From contig CAZGNZ010000006.1 in NCBI GenBank assembly GCA_964527215.1, positions 1-64,000 of the forward strand: 64,000 bases of DNA, given 5' to 3'. The notes under the pieces were generated by a model. It was not told the DNA's origin. It made no database searches and saw only the letters and a program-made list of their open reading frames with translations. Shown piece after piece: positions 25,370-34,053 of this stretch; the first letter of the stretch is position 1; every line of letters starts with the position of its first letter. Origin of the DNA: CAZGNZ01 sp964527215. Its GTDB lineage: Bacteria > Fidelibacterota > Marinisomatia > SCGC-AAA003-L08 > JACNLC01. The translations under genes and the position numbers were made by a program.

Positions 25370-26704
25370 TCAGAACCGGCGGCGGCCCTTAATCTTACCG
25401 GTTTTCAAAAAGCCGTCATAATTTCGCATCAGCAGATGACTTTCAATCTGCTGCAGCGTATCCAGGGCCACACCAACGATAATCAAAAGGCTGGTGCCGC
25501 CAAAAAAACTGGCGAGGGAATAATCGATTCCATCAATCATTTTTACCAGAAGGGTCGGAGCAATTGCTATCAATGCCAAAAAGACCGATGCCGGCAAAGT
25601 TACCCTTGTCAATATATTGTCAATATATTCTGCAGTGTTCTTACCCGGTCTTACTCCCGGAATGAATCCACCCTGTTTCTTCATATTGTCCGCGACATCT
25701 ACAGGATTGAATGCTATCGCAGTATAAAAGTAAGTAAAAACAATAATTAAAAAAGCAAAAACGATCATATACACAAAATGAGTAGGTGCAAACCAGGACA
25801 TCAAAGCAGCACCAAAAGCATTATCTCCACCAAACATGGTTGCAATTGTGTTCGGCAAGAACATTAAAGCCTGTGCAAATATGATGGGCATCACACCTGC
25901 TGTCAAAATCCGCAGCGGAATATGAGTGCTTTGACCGCCGTAAACTTTGCGTCCGACAACCCTTTTGGCATACTGAACCGGTATTTTTCGAATTCCGGTC
26001 GTAATGAACACAACAAAAAGAATGACAGCAAACATGACGGCAAGCAACAGCAGGTTCTTCACAGGATTCACAATTCCGCTCTGCATCTGCCTTATTTGAG
26101 ACATAAATACATGCGGAGCCCTGGCCAGAATACCCACCATGATGATAATGGAAATTCCGTTTCCAATACCATGATCTGAAATCTGCTCACCCAGCCACAT
26201 CACAAAGATGGTACCGGTTACAAGGGTGACAATTGTAACGAAATAGAAAAAGAAATTGGGATTTGGAACAATGGGTCCCGAAGTCGTTGCAGGCGTAGTG
26301 GCCAGAAAGATGGATACACCAATGGCCTGGATAAAGGATATGAGAACAGTTCCATACCGCGTCAGCTGGATAATCTTTTTCCGACCCTCTTCACCTTCTT
26401 TCTGGAGCCGCTGGAAATAAGGAATCGCTGCCCCGAGAAGCTGAATGATGATGGAAGCAGAAATATACGGCATGATACCCAGCGCAAATATGGATGCTTG
26501 TGAGAAAAAGCCCCCGGCAAACATATCATAGAGCCCCAGCAGTGAATTGCTGAATCCCTGCATGAGATCTGCCAATGCCGCTTTATTGATACCAGGAACG
26601 GGGACGTGACCGCCCAGCCGATATACAAGAATCATCGCTGCCGCAAAACCAAGCCGCTTGCGGAGATCCGGAATTTTAAATATATTGACAATTTTTTCTA
26701 TCAT
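25370..26704 (-). CDS. secY: Preprotein translocase subunit SecY
   Basis: A 444-residue channel protein of the inner membrane with ten hydrophobic segments. Family landmarks are LGGHVPVPGIN in the plug region, PYISASIIIQLL, and the cytoplasmic loop GIRKIPVQYAKR that contacts SecA and the ribosome. The start overlaps the rplO stop by four bases. The partner secE gene is about 24 kb upstream in the same supercluster. Confidence 0.97.
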   Translation of the reverse strand: MIEKIVNIFKIPDLRKRLGFAAAMILVYRLGGHVPVPGINKAALADLMQGFSNSLLGLYDMFAGGFFSQASIFALGIMPYISASIIIQLLGAAIPYFQRLQKEGEEGRKKIIQLTRYGTVLISFIQAIGVSIFLATTPATTSGPIVPNPNFFFYFVTIVTLVTGTIFVMWLGEQISDHGIGNGISIIIMVGILARAPHVFMSQIRQMQSGIVNPVKNLLLLAVMFAVILFVVFITTGIRKIPVQYAKRVVGRKVYGGQSTHIPLRILTAGVMPIIFAQALMFLPNTIATMFGGDNAFGAALMSWFAPTHFVYMIVFAFLIIVFTYFYTAIAFNPVDVADNMKKQGGFIPGVRPGKNTAEYIDNILTRVTLPASVFLALIAIAPTLLVKMIDGIDYSLASFFGGTSLLIIVGVALDTLQQIESHLLMRNYDGFLKTGKIKGRRRF

Positions 26705-27141
26705 AGGAAAATCGCCTTACCGCCTGCCTTCTCAATTTTTTCGATGGCTGATTTGCTGAACAAATCAGCGGACACTTCAACTGCTGTTCCGATTTCGCCG
26801 TTACCTAATATCTTCACCGGCAAATCCGCTTTTTTCACCATGCCGTTTTCAATCATGGTATTAACATCAACTTTTTCAAGACCCAGAGCTGCAATTCGAT
26901 CAACATTAACAATCTGGATAGTTCTTTTGAAATGATAATTGGAAAACCCGCGTTTGGGGAGTCTGCGCATCAGCGGTGTCTGACCGCCTTCGTAATGCAG
27001 CTTTGCTTTAGCACCTGAACGCGAATGATAGCCTTTATGCCCTTTTCCTGCTGTACGTCCCTGGCCTGAGGCGTTGCCACGGCCAATTCTTTTCCGGTCT
27101 CTGGTAGATCCCTGTGCTGGTGTCAAATTTCCTAAGCTCAT
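26701..27141 (-). CDS. rplO: 50S ribosomal protein L15
   Basis: A 146-residue protein with the glycine- and arginine-rich N-terminus RKRIGRGNASGQGRTAGKGHKG that threads into 23S rRNA, and a globular C-terminal domain. Four-base overlap with secY. Confidence 0.97.
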   Translation of the reverse strand: MSLGNLTPAQGSTRDRKRIGRGNASGQGRTAGKGHKGYHSRSGAKAKLHYEGGQTPLMRRLPKRGFSNYHFKRTIQIVNVDRIAALGLEKVDVNTMIENGMVKKADLPVKILGNGEIGTAVEVSADLFSKSAIEKIEKAGGKAIFL

Positions 27142-27143
27142 GA

Positions 27144-27329
27144 TTAGACCTCCTCAACTTGCAGCAGATGTTCAATGGATCGGATCATCCCCCGAATTGC
27201 CGGACTGTCGTTATGAATCACGGTTTGATTCAGCTTCTTCAGTCCCAGAGCAATCAGGGTGTCTTTTGTACGTTTTCTGTAGCCAATGGCACTTTTAATA
27301 AGCGTAATCTTAAGTTGTTTGTCAGCCAT
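27144..27329 (-). CDS. rpmD: 50S ribosomal protein L30
   Basis: A 61-residue bacterial-type L30 with the LKITLIKSAIGYRKRTKDTL start and the HNDSPAIRGMI core. It lies between rpsE and rplO, 2 bp before the latter. Confidence 0.95.
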   Translation of the reverse strand: MADKQLKITLIKSAIGYRKRTKDTLIALGLKKLNQTVIHNDSPAIRGMIRSIEHLLQVEEV

Positions 27330-27342
27330 AGTATCAGTTTCT

Positions 27343-27846
27343 TTAGGTAAACAATTCTTTTACGGTAATACCGCGTTCCCGCGCGACGGCCACTGGATCC
27401 CGCATTTCACGAAGTCCCTTTTCTGCAGCGCGGATGACATTGATGGCGTTGGTCGAACCGGTAACTTTGGTTAAAATATCCGTTACACCAACCTGTTCCA
27501 TAATGGCACGAAGCGGTGCACCGGCAATAATCCCGGTACCTGAGGATGCAGGTTTGAGAACGATTTTTGTCGATCTGTATTTAACAACCATTGGATGAGG
27601 AATTGTGCCGTTGATAATGTTGGACCGGAATAAATTCTTTTTTGAATTCTCCTTTGCCTTATTCACAGCAGACATCACCTCGTTGGCTTTTCCGAAACCA
27701 ACCCCAACATGACCGTTGCCGTCACCAACAACCACTATCGCATTGAATCTGAACCGCCGGCCTCCGGTAATCACCTTGGCCACCCGCTTGATTGATACAA
27801 CGCTTTCTTCCCTGAGTTCGAGTTCTGATGGATTGATAATTTTCAA
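27343..27846 (-). CDS. rpsE: 30S ribosomal protein S5
   Basis: A 167-residue protein of the mRNA entry region that affects decoding fidelity. It has a double-stranded-RNA-binding N-terminal domain (SIKRVAKVITGGRRFRF) and a C-terminal domain with the PASSGTGIIAG loop. Standard spc-operon position. Confidence 0.97.
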   Translation of the reverse strand: MKIINPSELELREESVVSIKRVAKVITGGRRFRFNAIVVVGDGNGHVGVGFGKANEVMSAVNKAKENSKKNLFRSNIINGTIPHPMVVKYRSTKIVLKPASSGTGIIAGAPLRAIMEQVGVTDILTKVTGSTNAINVIRAAEKGLREMRDPVAVARERGITVKELFT

Positions 27847-27860
27847 ACCTGATTCTCCGA

Positions 27861-28229
27861 TTATAACTGAATTCCAGCCTTGCGAACAGCATCCGCAAGT
27901 GCTTTCACCCGACCGTGATACTTATACCCGTTACGATCAAAAATAACTGATTCTATATTCAGCGTTTTGGCCTTTTCACCAAGGGTCTCACCCACCAGCT
28001 TACTGCGCTCAATTTTACTCTCCGCCTTTACACATGCCTCTTTTAAGGCCTTGTCATTGCTTGAAGCAGATGCGAGTGTGACGCCCTGATGGTCATCAAC
28101 GATTTGTCCGTAAATATGCGAATTGGAACGGTATACTACCAGTCTGGGTAATGATCCAATTTTCAATGTTTTCTTAACGCGCCTGCGTTTCTTTACCCAA
28201 TTTTGTCTTTTTACTTTTGAATCAGCCAT
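27861..28229 (-). CDS. rplR: 50S ribosomal protein L18
   Basis: A 122-residue 5S rRNA-binding protein. The conserved PRLVVYRSNSHIYGQIVDD strand and the C-terminal FDRNGYKYHGRVKALADAVR helix are clear. Confidence 0.97.
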   Translation of the reverse strand: MADSKVKRQNWVKKRRRVKKTLKIGSLPRLVVYRSNSHIYGQIVDDHQGVTLASASSNDKALKEACVKAESKIERSKLVGETLGEKAKTLNIESVIFDRNGYKYHGRVKALADAVRKAGIQL

Positions 28230-28239
28230 TATATATCCT

Positions 28240-28782
28240 CTAGGCTCCGATAGTCTTACCGGCTTTGCGTCTTACATATTCTTTTTCGTACCGAATCCCC
28301 TTGCCTTTATAGGGCTCCGGCGGGCGGAAGGACCGCACTTTTGCTGCGACCTGGCCAACAATTTGTTTATTTATACCGGAGACAATAACTGTGGTATTGT
28401 CTGGAGTCTCAATTTTGATTTCATCGGGTATCTCAAGATAAATGGAATGTGAAAAACCGATATTGAGAATTAGAAACTTCCCGTTTTTGGCATCAGCTGT
28501 ATATCCAACGCCTACCAGTTTCAGTTTTTTCGAGTATCCTTTAGATACACCAGAGATCATGTTTGCAATGAGCGCACGGGTCAGTCCATGCAGCTCGCGA
28601 TGTTTTTTTTCATCCGTGGGCCGTTTGACCGTAAGCTTTCCGTCTTCCTGTTCCATACTCATATCAGGATGGAAAGACTGAGACAATTCCCCCAGCTTTC
28701 CTTTGACGGTAATCAGATTCTGATTAATGGCAACGTCAACGCCTTCTGGGATTTCAATTGGATTTCTACCGATTCGTGACAT
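28240..28782 (-). CDS. rplF: 50S ribosomal protein L6
   Basis: A 180-residue protein near the factor-binding site. Two L6 folds are visible, and the C-terminal signature PPEPYKGKGIRYEKEYVRRK is exact for the family. Confidence 0.97.
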   Translation of the reverse strand: MSRIGRNPIEIPEGVDVAINQNLITVKGKLGELSQSFHPDMSMEQEDGKLTVKRPTDEKKHRELHGLTRALIANMISGVSKGYSKKLKLVGVGYTADAKNGKFLILNIGFSHSIYLEIPDEIKIETPDNTTVIVSGINKQIVGQVAAKVRSFRPPEPYKGKGIRYEKEYVRRKAGKTIGA

Positions 28783-28803
28783 CAGATTATTACCAGTTAA
28801 TAA

Positions 28804-29202
28804 TTACCAAACATAGCATAAAATTTCACCACCCACATTCATTTTACGGGCTTTTTTGTCGGAAATGACACCCCGCGATGTGGTCAGGATAGAAACGCCC
28901 ATACCGTTGAGGACCCGGGGCAGCTCTTTGCTGTTTGAATAGACTCTGCAGCCCGGCTTACTGATTCGTTTGATACCGCGAATCAACGGATATCCATCCT
29001 GTGTGTAATTGAGAAATAAACGTAACCGACCCTGCGTTTCATCCTTTATCAGAATATAGTCTCTGATAAACCGTTCTTCCTTAAGTACATAGGAAAGACG
29101 TGTTTTTAAATTCGATGCAGGGATATCAACCCAGCGTTTCCGTGCTGCTTGTGCATTTCGAATACGCGTCAGGAAATCGGCGACTGGATCCGTCATTGAC
29201 AT
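28804..29202 (-). CDS. rpsH: 30S ribosomal protein S8
   Basis: A 132-residue central-domain 16S rRNA-binding protein. It has the DPVADFLTRIRNAQ start and the GVSILTTSRGV motif. In E. coli, S8 represses the spc operon by binding mRNA near rplE; such a site was not assessed here. Confidence 0.97.
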   Translation of the reverse strand: MSMTDPVADFLTRIRNAQAARKRWVDIPASNLKTRLSYVLKEERFIRDYILIKDETQGRLRLFLNYTQDGYPLIRGIKRISKPGCRVYSNSKELPRVLNGMGVSILTTSRGVISDKKARKMNVGGEILCYVW

Positions 29203-29214
29203 ATTAAATTTCCT

Positions 29215-29400
29215 TTACCAACTTGCCTTTGTAACGCCTGGAATCAACCCTTTAAGTGCCATTTCACGGAAGCAAATCCGGCACAGTCCAAATTTTCTGT
29301 AAACAGCTTTCGGACGTCCGCAGTTATTACATCTGGTATAACGGCGGGAAGAAAATTTTGCTTTCTTCTGTGATTTGACAATCAGTGCTTTACGTGCCAT
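29215..29400 (-). CDS. rpsN: 30S ribosomal protein S14, zinc-binding type
   Basis: A 61-residue short-form S14 (type Z) with a four-cysteine zinc site, CNNC and CRIC, and the C-terminal GLIPGVTKASW. Its ATG overlaps the rplE stop by one base. Confidence 0.96.
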   Translation of the reverse strand: MARKALIVKSQKKAKFSSRRYTRCNNCGRPKAVYRKFGLCRICFREMALKGLIPGVTKASW

Positions 29401-30032
29401 TATGCTGCTTCCTCATTTTGATCGGCCTTGGCTTTCTGCCGTATCGGCATTCCCAGTGCTAATAATAGTTCATGTGCCTCTTCGTCAGTTTCCCCAGTTG
29501 TGACCATAGTGATATTCATGCCACGGATCTTGTCAACTTTGTCATACTCGATTTCTGGAAACACAATTTGTTCAGTAATACCAAAATTATAGTTCCCCCG
29601 TCCGTCAAACCCTCTTGCGGGCAGGCCGCGGAAGTCACGAATTCGGGGAGTTGCGAGCGAAATAAACCGATCAAGGAACTCCCACATAAGAGCACCCCGA
29701 AGCGTCACCCGGACGCCAACCGGATCTTTGGCTCTGATCTTAAAATTGGAAATGGCTTTTTTGGCGTATGTGATCACCGGCTTTTGACCGGAAATCAGGG
29801 TCAGCTCCCCAACCGCATTGTTCAGTGCGTTGGCATTTTCACGCGCGTCACCAATTCCCATATTCAGAATAATTTTAACCATTTTCGGAACACGCATTGG
29901 ATTGGTAAATCCCAGCTTTTCCTTAAGCTGTTCCTGTACGGTTGTTTGATAGTACTTTTGAAGACGCGGAGCTTCTTTCAGCTTTTCATGCTGACCGACT
30001 TGCTGTTTTTGAGATTTACTTTTTTTCGCCAT
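29400..30032 (-). CDS. rplE: 50S ribosomal protein L5 with N-terminal extension
   Basis: A 210-residue 5S rRNA-binding protein. The L5 body is standard (VPKMVKIILNMGIGDA; ARGFDGRGNYNFGI). It is preceded by about 22 extra lysine- and glutamine-rich residues (MAKKSKSQKQQ...), with no later methionine that would give a normal-length start. There is also a short acidic C-terminal tail. Its position between rplX and rpsN is normal. The extension might contact rRNA, but that is inference. Confidence 0.96.
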   Translation of the reverse strand: MAKKSKSQKQQVGQHEKLKEAPRLQKYYQTTVQEQLKEKLGFTNPMRVPKMVKIILNMGIGDARENANALNNAVGELTLISGQKPVITYAKKAISNFKIRAKDPVGVRVTLRGALMWEFLDRFISLATPRIRDFRGLPARGFDGRGNYNFGITEQIVFPEIEYDKVDKIRGMNITMVTTGETDEEAHELLLALGMPIRQKAKADQNEEAA

Positions 30033-30037
30033 AATAC

Positions 30038-30343
30038 TTAGTTGATAACTTCACCGGTTCTTTTTGAGATGCGGACTTTTTTATTGTTGTCAAGGATTTT
30101 GAATCCAACCTTTGTCCCCTTGCCGTCCACGACCAACTGCACATTGGAAATATGGATAGGAGCTTCTTTTTCCTGAATTCCGCCCTGCGGGTTGTCCTGA
30201 GTGGGACGCATATGTTTTTTTCTCATGTTCACGCCTTCAACCAAAACCCGATCGGTTTTATTGAAAATTCGAAGAACACGACCAACTTTTCCTTTATTCG
30301 CGCCAGTAATGACCTTGACGCTGTCATTTTTTCTTATTCTCAT
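30038..30343 (-). CDS. rplX: 50S ribosomal protein L24
   Basis: A 101-residue assembly-initiating protein with an N-terminal KOW motif (VKVITGANKGKVGRVL) and the GVNMRKKH strand. Confidence 0.97.
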   Translation of the reverse strand: MRIRKNDSVKVITGANKGKVGRVLRIFNKTDRVLVEGVNMRKKHMRPTQDNPQGGIQEKEAPIHISNVQLVVDGKGTKVGFKILDNNKKVRISKRTGEVIN

Positions 30344-30345
30344 AA

Positions 30346-30714
30346 TCAGATAACCTCCGGCGCCAGAGATACAATTTTCATATATTGCTTGTCTCGCAAT
30401 TCACGAGCAACGGGACCAAATACGCGAGTCCCTTTTGGCTCACCCTGATTGTTTATAAGAACGGCGGCATTTTCATCAAACCGGATATAGGATCCATCCT
30501 TGCGCCTGGTTTCTTTTTTTACCCGAACAACAACAGCCCGGGACAGATCACCTTTTTTCACAACACCACCCGGGATCGCTTTTTTGACTGTAACGACAAT
30601 ACGATCTCCCAGTCGGGCATACTTGCGGCCTGAACCGCCAAGTACTTTGACACACAGAATTTCTTTTGCTCCTGTGTTGTCGGCCACTTTGAGTCTAGTT
30701 TCCTGTTGGATCAT
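30346..30714 (-). CDS. rplN: 50S ribosomal protein L14
   Basis: A 122-residue intersubunit protein with the DNTGAKEILCVKVLGGSGRKYA start and the RRKDGSYIRFDENAAVLI core. It lies between rpsQ and rplX, 2 bp from the latter. Confidence 0.97.
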   Translation of the reverse strand: MIQQETRLKVADNTGAKEILCVKVLGGSGRKYARLGDRIVVTVKKAIPGGVVKKGDLSRAVVVRVKKETRRKDGSYIRFDENAAVLINNQGEPKGTRVFGPVARELRDKQYMKIVSLAPEVI

Positions 30715-30730
30715 GAATCTATCCTATCCT

Positions 30731-30991
30731 TCAAACTTCTGAACCAGAGGTTTCAATTCCCAATAACCGCCAGCGTTTTAACCGACTTGTCGGACGAGAC
30801 TCAATAATGCGGACGATGTCGCCGGCCTTTGCGAGATTCTGTTCGTCATGCGCATAATATTTCTTATTACGGGTGACAAACTTTTTATAAATCGGATGCG
30901 GAAACCGGCGTGTGACCTGAACGACAGCAGTCTTTTCCATCTTGGAATCCAAGACCGTCCCAGTTAGAATACGCTTATTACCAGTGCCCAT
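30731..30991 (-). CDS. rpsQ: 30S ribosomal protein S17
   Basis: An 86-residue OB-fold protein with GTVLDSKMEKTAVVQVTR and the C-terminal GDIVRIIESRPTSRLKRW segment. One bp separates it from rpmC. Confidence 0.97.
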   Translation of the reverse strand: MGTGNKRILTGTVLDSKMEKTAVVQVTRRFPHPIYKKFVTRNKKYYAHDEQNLAKAGDIVRIIESRPTSRLKRWRLLGIETSGSEV

Positions 30992-30992
30992 T

Positions 30993-31202
30993 TTATTCTA
31001 TCTCCTGTCGAATTCCCATTTCAAATTCATGCAGCACCGTTTTGATCTGAGCGATTTCCCGGCGCAGCAACTTAATTTGCTGCGGATGTTCTAATTGCTG
31101 TAAAGCCTTTTGAAATCGAAGATTTGAAATGGCATCCATATCATCTTTCAACTTGATCTCAAGTTCAGTTTTGGATAATTCGTTAAGTTCTTGACGCTTC
31201 AT
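30993..31202 (-). CDS. rpmC: 50S ribosomal protein L29
   Basis: A 69-residue two-helix protein at the exit tunnel that takes part in SRP and trigger-factor docking. I start it at the ATG at 31202, six bases after GGAG and one base after the rplP stop; an upstream in-frame TTG at 31214 would overlap rplP and lacks support. The LRFQKALQQLEHPQQIKLLRREIAQIKT region is typical, and is followed by a short tail. Confidence 0.95.
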   Translation of the reverse strand: MKRQELNELSKTELEIKLKDDMDAISNLRFQKALQQLEHPQQIKLLRREIAQIKTVLHEFEMGIRQEIE

Positions 31203-31203
31203 C

Positions 31204-31623
31204 CTACACTCCAATTTCCCGCCGGGGAACCATTCTTGTCTTCAGCGGAAGTTTATGACTGCATAGACGAAATGCTTCAGCGGCCATTTCTTCGCTGATC
31301 CCATCTACTTCAAAAAGGATTCTTCCCGGTTTTATTACGGCAACCCAGTATTCCGGAGCTCCCTTACCTTTTCCCATTCTGGTTTCTGCCGGTTTTTTGG
31401 ATATGGATTTGTCCGGAAAAATACGGATCCACATCTTTCCCATTTTACGGACTTGCCGTGCGATGGTGATACGTGCAGCTTCAATCTGTCGACTGGTGAT
31501 CCATCCGGCTTCAACTGCTTTCAGTCCATAGGTGCCGAATGCCACATAATCACCCGACATTGCCATACCTCTCATACGGCCTTTTTGCGGCTTACGATAT
31601 TTTATCTTTTTCGGTGCTAGCAT
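31204..31623 (-). CDS. rplP: 50S ribosomal protein L16
   Basis: A 139-residue protein near the A-site tRNA elbow. It has the KYRKPQKGRMRG start, the GKMWIRIFPDKSISKKPAE core and GKGKGAPEYWVAVIKPG. Confidence 0.97.
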   Translation of the reverse strand: MLAPKKIKYRKPQKGRMRGMAMSGDYVAFGTYGLKAVEAGWITSRQIEAARITIARQVRKMGKMWIRIFPDKSISKKPAETRMGKGKGAPEYWVAVIKPGRILFEVDGISEEMAAEAFRLCSHKLPLKTRMVPRREIGV

Positions 31624-31635
31624 TACTAATTCACT

Positions 31636-32271
31636 TTATTTTTTTTTGGTACGCACTTCGCCGTGATAAATCCACACTTTGATCCCGATAACGCCATAAG
31701 TAGTGTTCGCTTCTACAACAGCATAATCAATATCCGCTCTTAAAGTATGCAGCGGAACCCTGCCATCACGAAATGTTTCGCTCCGCGCGATTTCAGCACC
31801 GCCCAGACGACCACCAACATGAACCCTAATACCCTCAGCCCCCATTGTCATAGTGGACTGAATCGCTTTTTTTACTGCGCGTCGGTAGGAAACCTTCTTT
31901 TCGAGCTGCTGCGCGATATTCTGTCCCACCAGCTCAGCATTCAATGCAGGGCGTTTGACTTCAGAAATATTTACCTGAACGTTATAGCCAATAAGATTTT
32001 TAAGCTCGTTCTTCAGAGATTCGACTTCCTGACCACCGCGTCCAATTACGATTCCCGGACGTGCAGTATTGATGGTAATGATGACTTTCTTAGGTGTACG
32101 GCTGATCTGAACTGCAGAAAGACTTGCCATTTTGAAACGATTCTGGATGTAATTCCGAAGAATAATGTCTTCGTGCAGTTTTTCCGCAAAATTTTTCTCA
32201 TCGAACCAGATGGAATCCCAGTTCTTATTGACACCTAAGCGCAGACCGATCGGATTAGTTTTCTGTCCCAA
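31636..32271 (-). CDS. rpsC: 30S ribosomal protein S3 (TTG start)
   Basis: A 211-residue mRNA-entry protein with a KH domain and the S3 C-terminal domain (GAEGIRVHVGGRLGGAEIAR). The protein must begin (M)GQKTNPIGLRLG as in its relatives. That places the start at TTG, 32269-32271, six bases after an AGGGG site that overlaps the rplV stop region. Longer in-frame starts would run into rplV and are unlikely. Confidence 0.93.
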   Translation of the reverse strand: MGQKTNPIGLRLGVNKNWDSIWFDEKNFAEKLHEDIILRNYIQNRFKMASLSAVQISRTPKKVIITINTARPGIVIGRGGQEVESLKNELKNLIGYNVQVNISEVKRPALNAELVGQNIAQQLEKKVSYRRAVKKAIQSTMTMGAEGIRVHVGGRLGGAEIARSETFRDGRVPLHTLRADIDYAVVEANTTYGVIGIKVWIYHGEVRTKKK

Positions 32272-32279
32272 TTCAACCC

Positions 32280-32624
32280 CTAATTCTTTTGATCTGATAA
32301 TACAATGGTTAAATGACTGGTTCTTTTCAGAATTGGCACAGCCCGACCCATAGCGGCAGCCCGCCACCGTTTCATACTGGGTCCGCCGTCCACAAATGCT
32401 GTTTTGATATACAGGGCATCAGCATTGAAATCATCATTTGTATCCTGCATATTTGCAACAGCAGACTTGATTGTCTTGCTGATAAATACCGCAGCCTTCT
32501 TATTCATAAAAGCCAGCTGGGTCAATGCGGCATTGACATTTTTTCCCCGTACCGTGTCCAGTACCTGGCGCATTTTTTTCGGTGATTGTCTGAGATGCTT
32601 AGCTTTGGCAACTGATTCCATCAT
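32280..32624 (-). CDS. rplV: 50S ribosomal protein L22
   Basis: A 114-residue protein lining the exit tunnel. It has the RQSPKKMRQVLDTVRGK helix and the C-terminal beta-hairpin PSMKRWRAAAMGRAVPILKR that forms the tunnel loop. Two consecutive ATGs are possible starts (32624 or 32621). The second has better spacing from GAGG. Confidence 0.96.
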   Translation of the reverse strand: MMESVAKAKHLRQSPKKMRQVLDTVRGKNVNAALTQLAFMNKKAAVFISKTIKSAVANMQDTNDDFNADALYIKTAFVDGGPSMKRWRAAAMGRAVPILKRTSHLTIVLSDQKN

Positions 32625-32894
32625 CTACCTCTTCCTGCTGCCGGCATGACCGCGGAATATGCGAGTGGGTGAAAACTCTCCCAGTTTATGCCCAACCATA
32701 TTCTCTGTCACATACACGGGAATGAATTTCTGTCCGTTATGCACAGCAAATGTATGACCAACAAACAATGGTGAAATAGTTGACCGGCGAGCCCAGGTCT
32801 TCAACACCTTTTTTTGTTTCTTTTCATTCATCAGCTTGACCTTATAAACAAGCTTCTGATCAACAAAAGGGCCTTTTTTTAACGAACGAGCCAT
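32625..32894 (-). CDS. rpsS: 30S ribosomal protein S19
   Basis: An 89-residue head protein with ARSLKKGPFVDQKL and the conserved VYVTENMVGHKLGEFSPTR segment. It abuts rplV. Confidence 0.97.
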   Translation of the reverse strand: MARSLKKGPFVDQKLVYKVKLMNEKKQKKVLKTWARRSTISPLFVGHTFAVHNGQKFIPVYVTENMVGHKLGEFSPTRIFRGHAGSRKR

Positions 32895-32897
32895 ATA

Positions 32898-33725
32898 CTA
32901 CTTTCTCCGCTTTACAATATAACGATCAGTCGGATGATTCTTTTTCCGGGTTTTATATCCTTTGGTTGGCGTGCCCCAGGGCGATACCGGATGCCGGCCG
33001 CCTGATGTACGTCCTTCACCTCCGCCGTGCGGATGATCAATAGGATTCATGGCCACACCGCGAACCTTCGGACGACGGCCAAGCCAGCGTGAACGACCGG
33101 CCTTACCGACGGTGATGTTCTCATGGGATTTGTTACCCACCACACCAACAGTTGCCCGGCATGCATTCGGGACCAGCCGCATTTCACCAGAAGGCATCCG
33201 GAGCGTCACCATATCCCCTTCCTTCGCCATGATACGGGCATAGGTGCCGGCACTTCTTGCAATCTGACCGCCTTTTCCGGGCTTAAGCTCAATATTATGC
33301 ACCAGCATACCATCAGGAATATTGATAAGCGGTATTGAATTCCCAGGCTTGATGGGTGCTGTCTCAACGGCTGATATTATCTGAGTACCAACCTTTACAT
33401 TGTCCGGAGCCAGGATGTACCGCTTTTCACCGTCCTCATATTCGATCAAAGCAATCCGTGCTGAACGGTTGGGATCATACTCGATTGCAATGACAGTTCC
33501 GGTGACACCCAGTTTATTCCGTTTAAAATCTATGATGCGATACCGGCGTCTGTGACCGCCACCGCGGCGGCGAACCGTTATACGTCCTGTATTATTACGG
33601 CCGCCCTTTTTGCGCAGGGCTTCGGTCAGTTTCCGTTCCGGATAATCTTTCGTGATATCATCAAATGAATCAATAACTCGAAAACGCTGACTCGGTGTAA
33701 CTGGCTTTATAGTTTTGACTGCCAT
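32898..33725 (-). CDS. rplB: 50S ribosomal protein L2
   Basis: A 275-residue protein needed for subunit association and peptidyl-transferase structure. It has the GGGHRRRYRIIDFKRNK motif and the C-terminal GVAMNPIDHPHGGGEGRTSGG loop, including the conserved histidine. Confidence 0.98.
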   Translation of the reverse strand: MAVKTIKPVTPSQRFRVIDSFDDITKDYPERKLTEALRKKGGRNNTGRITVRRRGGGHRRRYRIIDFKRNKLGVTGTVIAIEYDPNRSARIALIEYEDGEKRYILAPDNVKVGTQIISAVETAPIKPGNSIPLINIPDGMLVHNIELKPGKGGQIARSAGTYARIMAKEGDMVTLRMPSGEMRLVPNACRATVGVVGNKSHENITVGKAGRSRWLGRRPKVRGVAMNPIDHPHGGGEGRTSGGRHPVSPWGTPTKGYKTRKKNHPTDRYIVKRRK

Positions 33726-33733
33726 ATAATCCT

Positions 33734-34051
33734 CTAAACTTCTCCGCCGACGATATCAATTGTATGACCATCTTCCAGTGTGACAATTGCTTTTTTCCAA
33801 TCAGAACGCAGTCCGGATGTTCTCAGGACACGACCGTTACTGCGAATGGTCATGTTTTTACGCTTGCCCTTCACATTCAATGTCGCGACCTTCTGCACTT
33901 TCACATTAAAGCGGTCTTCCACAGCTTTTCCAATTTCAAGCTTATTGGCTTCCTTGGCAACTTTGAAAATGTATTTCCGCAGACTGGATCCCATGGAATT
34001 ACTCTTTTCACTGAGTATGGGAGCCAGTATGACTGATTTAGATTCCATCAT
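33734..34051 (-). CDS. rplW: 50S ribosomal protein L23
   Basis: A 105-residue protein at the tunnel exit where trigger factor and SRP bind. It has PILSEKS near the start and the family core KYIFKVAKEANKLEIGKAVE. Confidence 0.96.
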   Translation of the reverse strand: MMESKSVILAPILSEKSNSMGSSLRKYIFKVAKEANKLEIGKAVEDRFNVKVQKVATLNVKGKRKNMTIRSNGRVLRTSGLRSDWKKAIVTLEDGHTIDIVGGEV

Positions 34052-34053
34052 AA

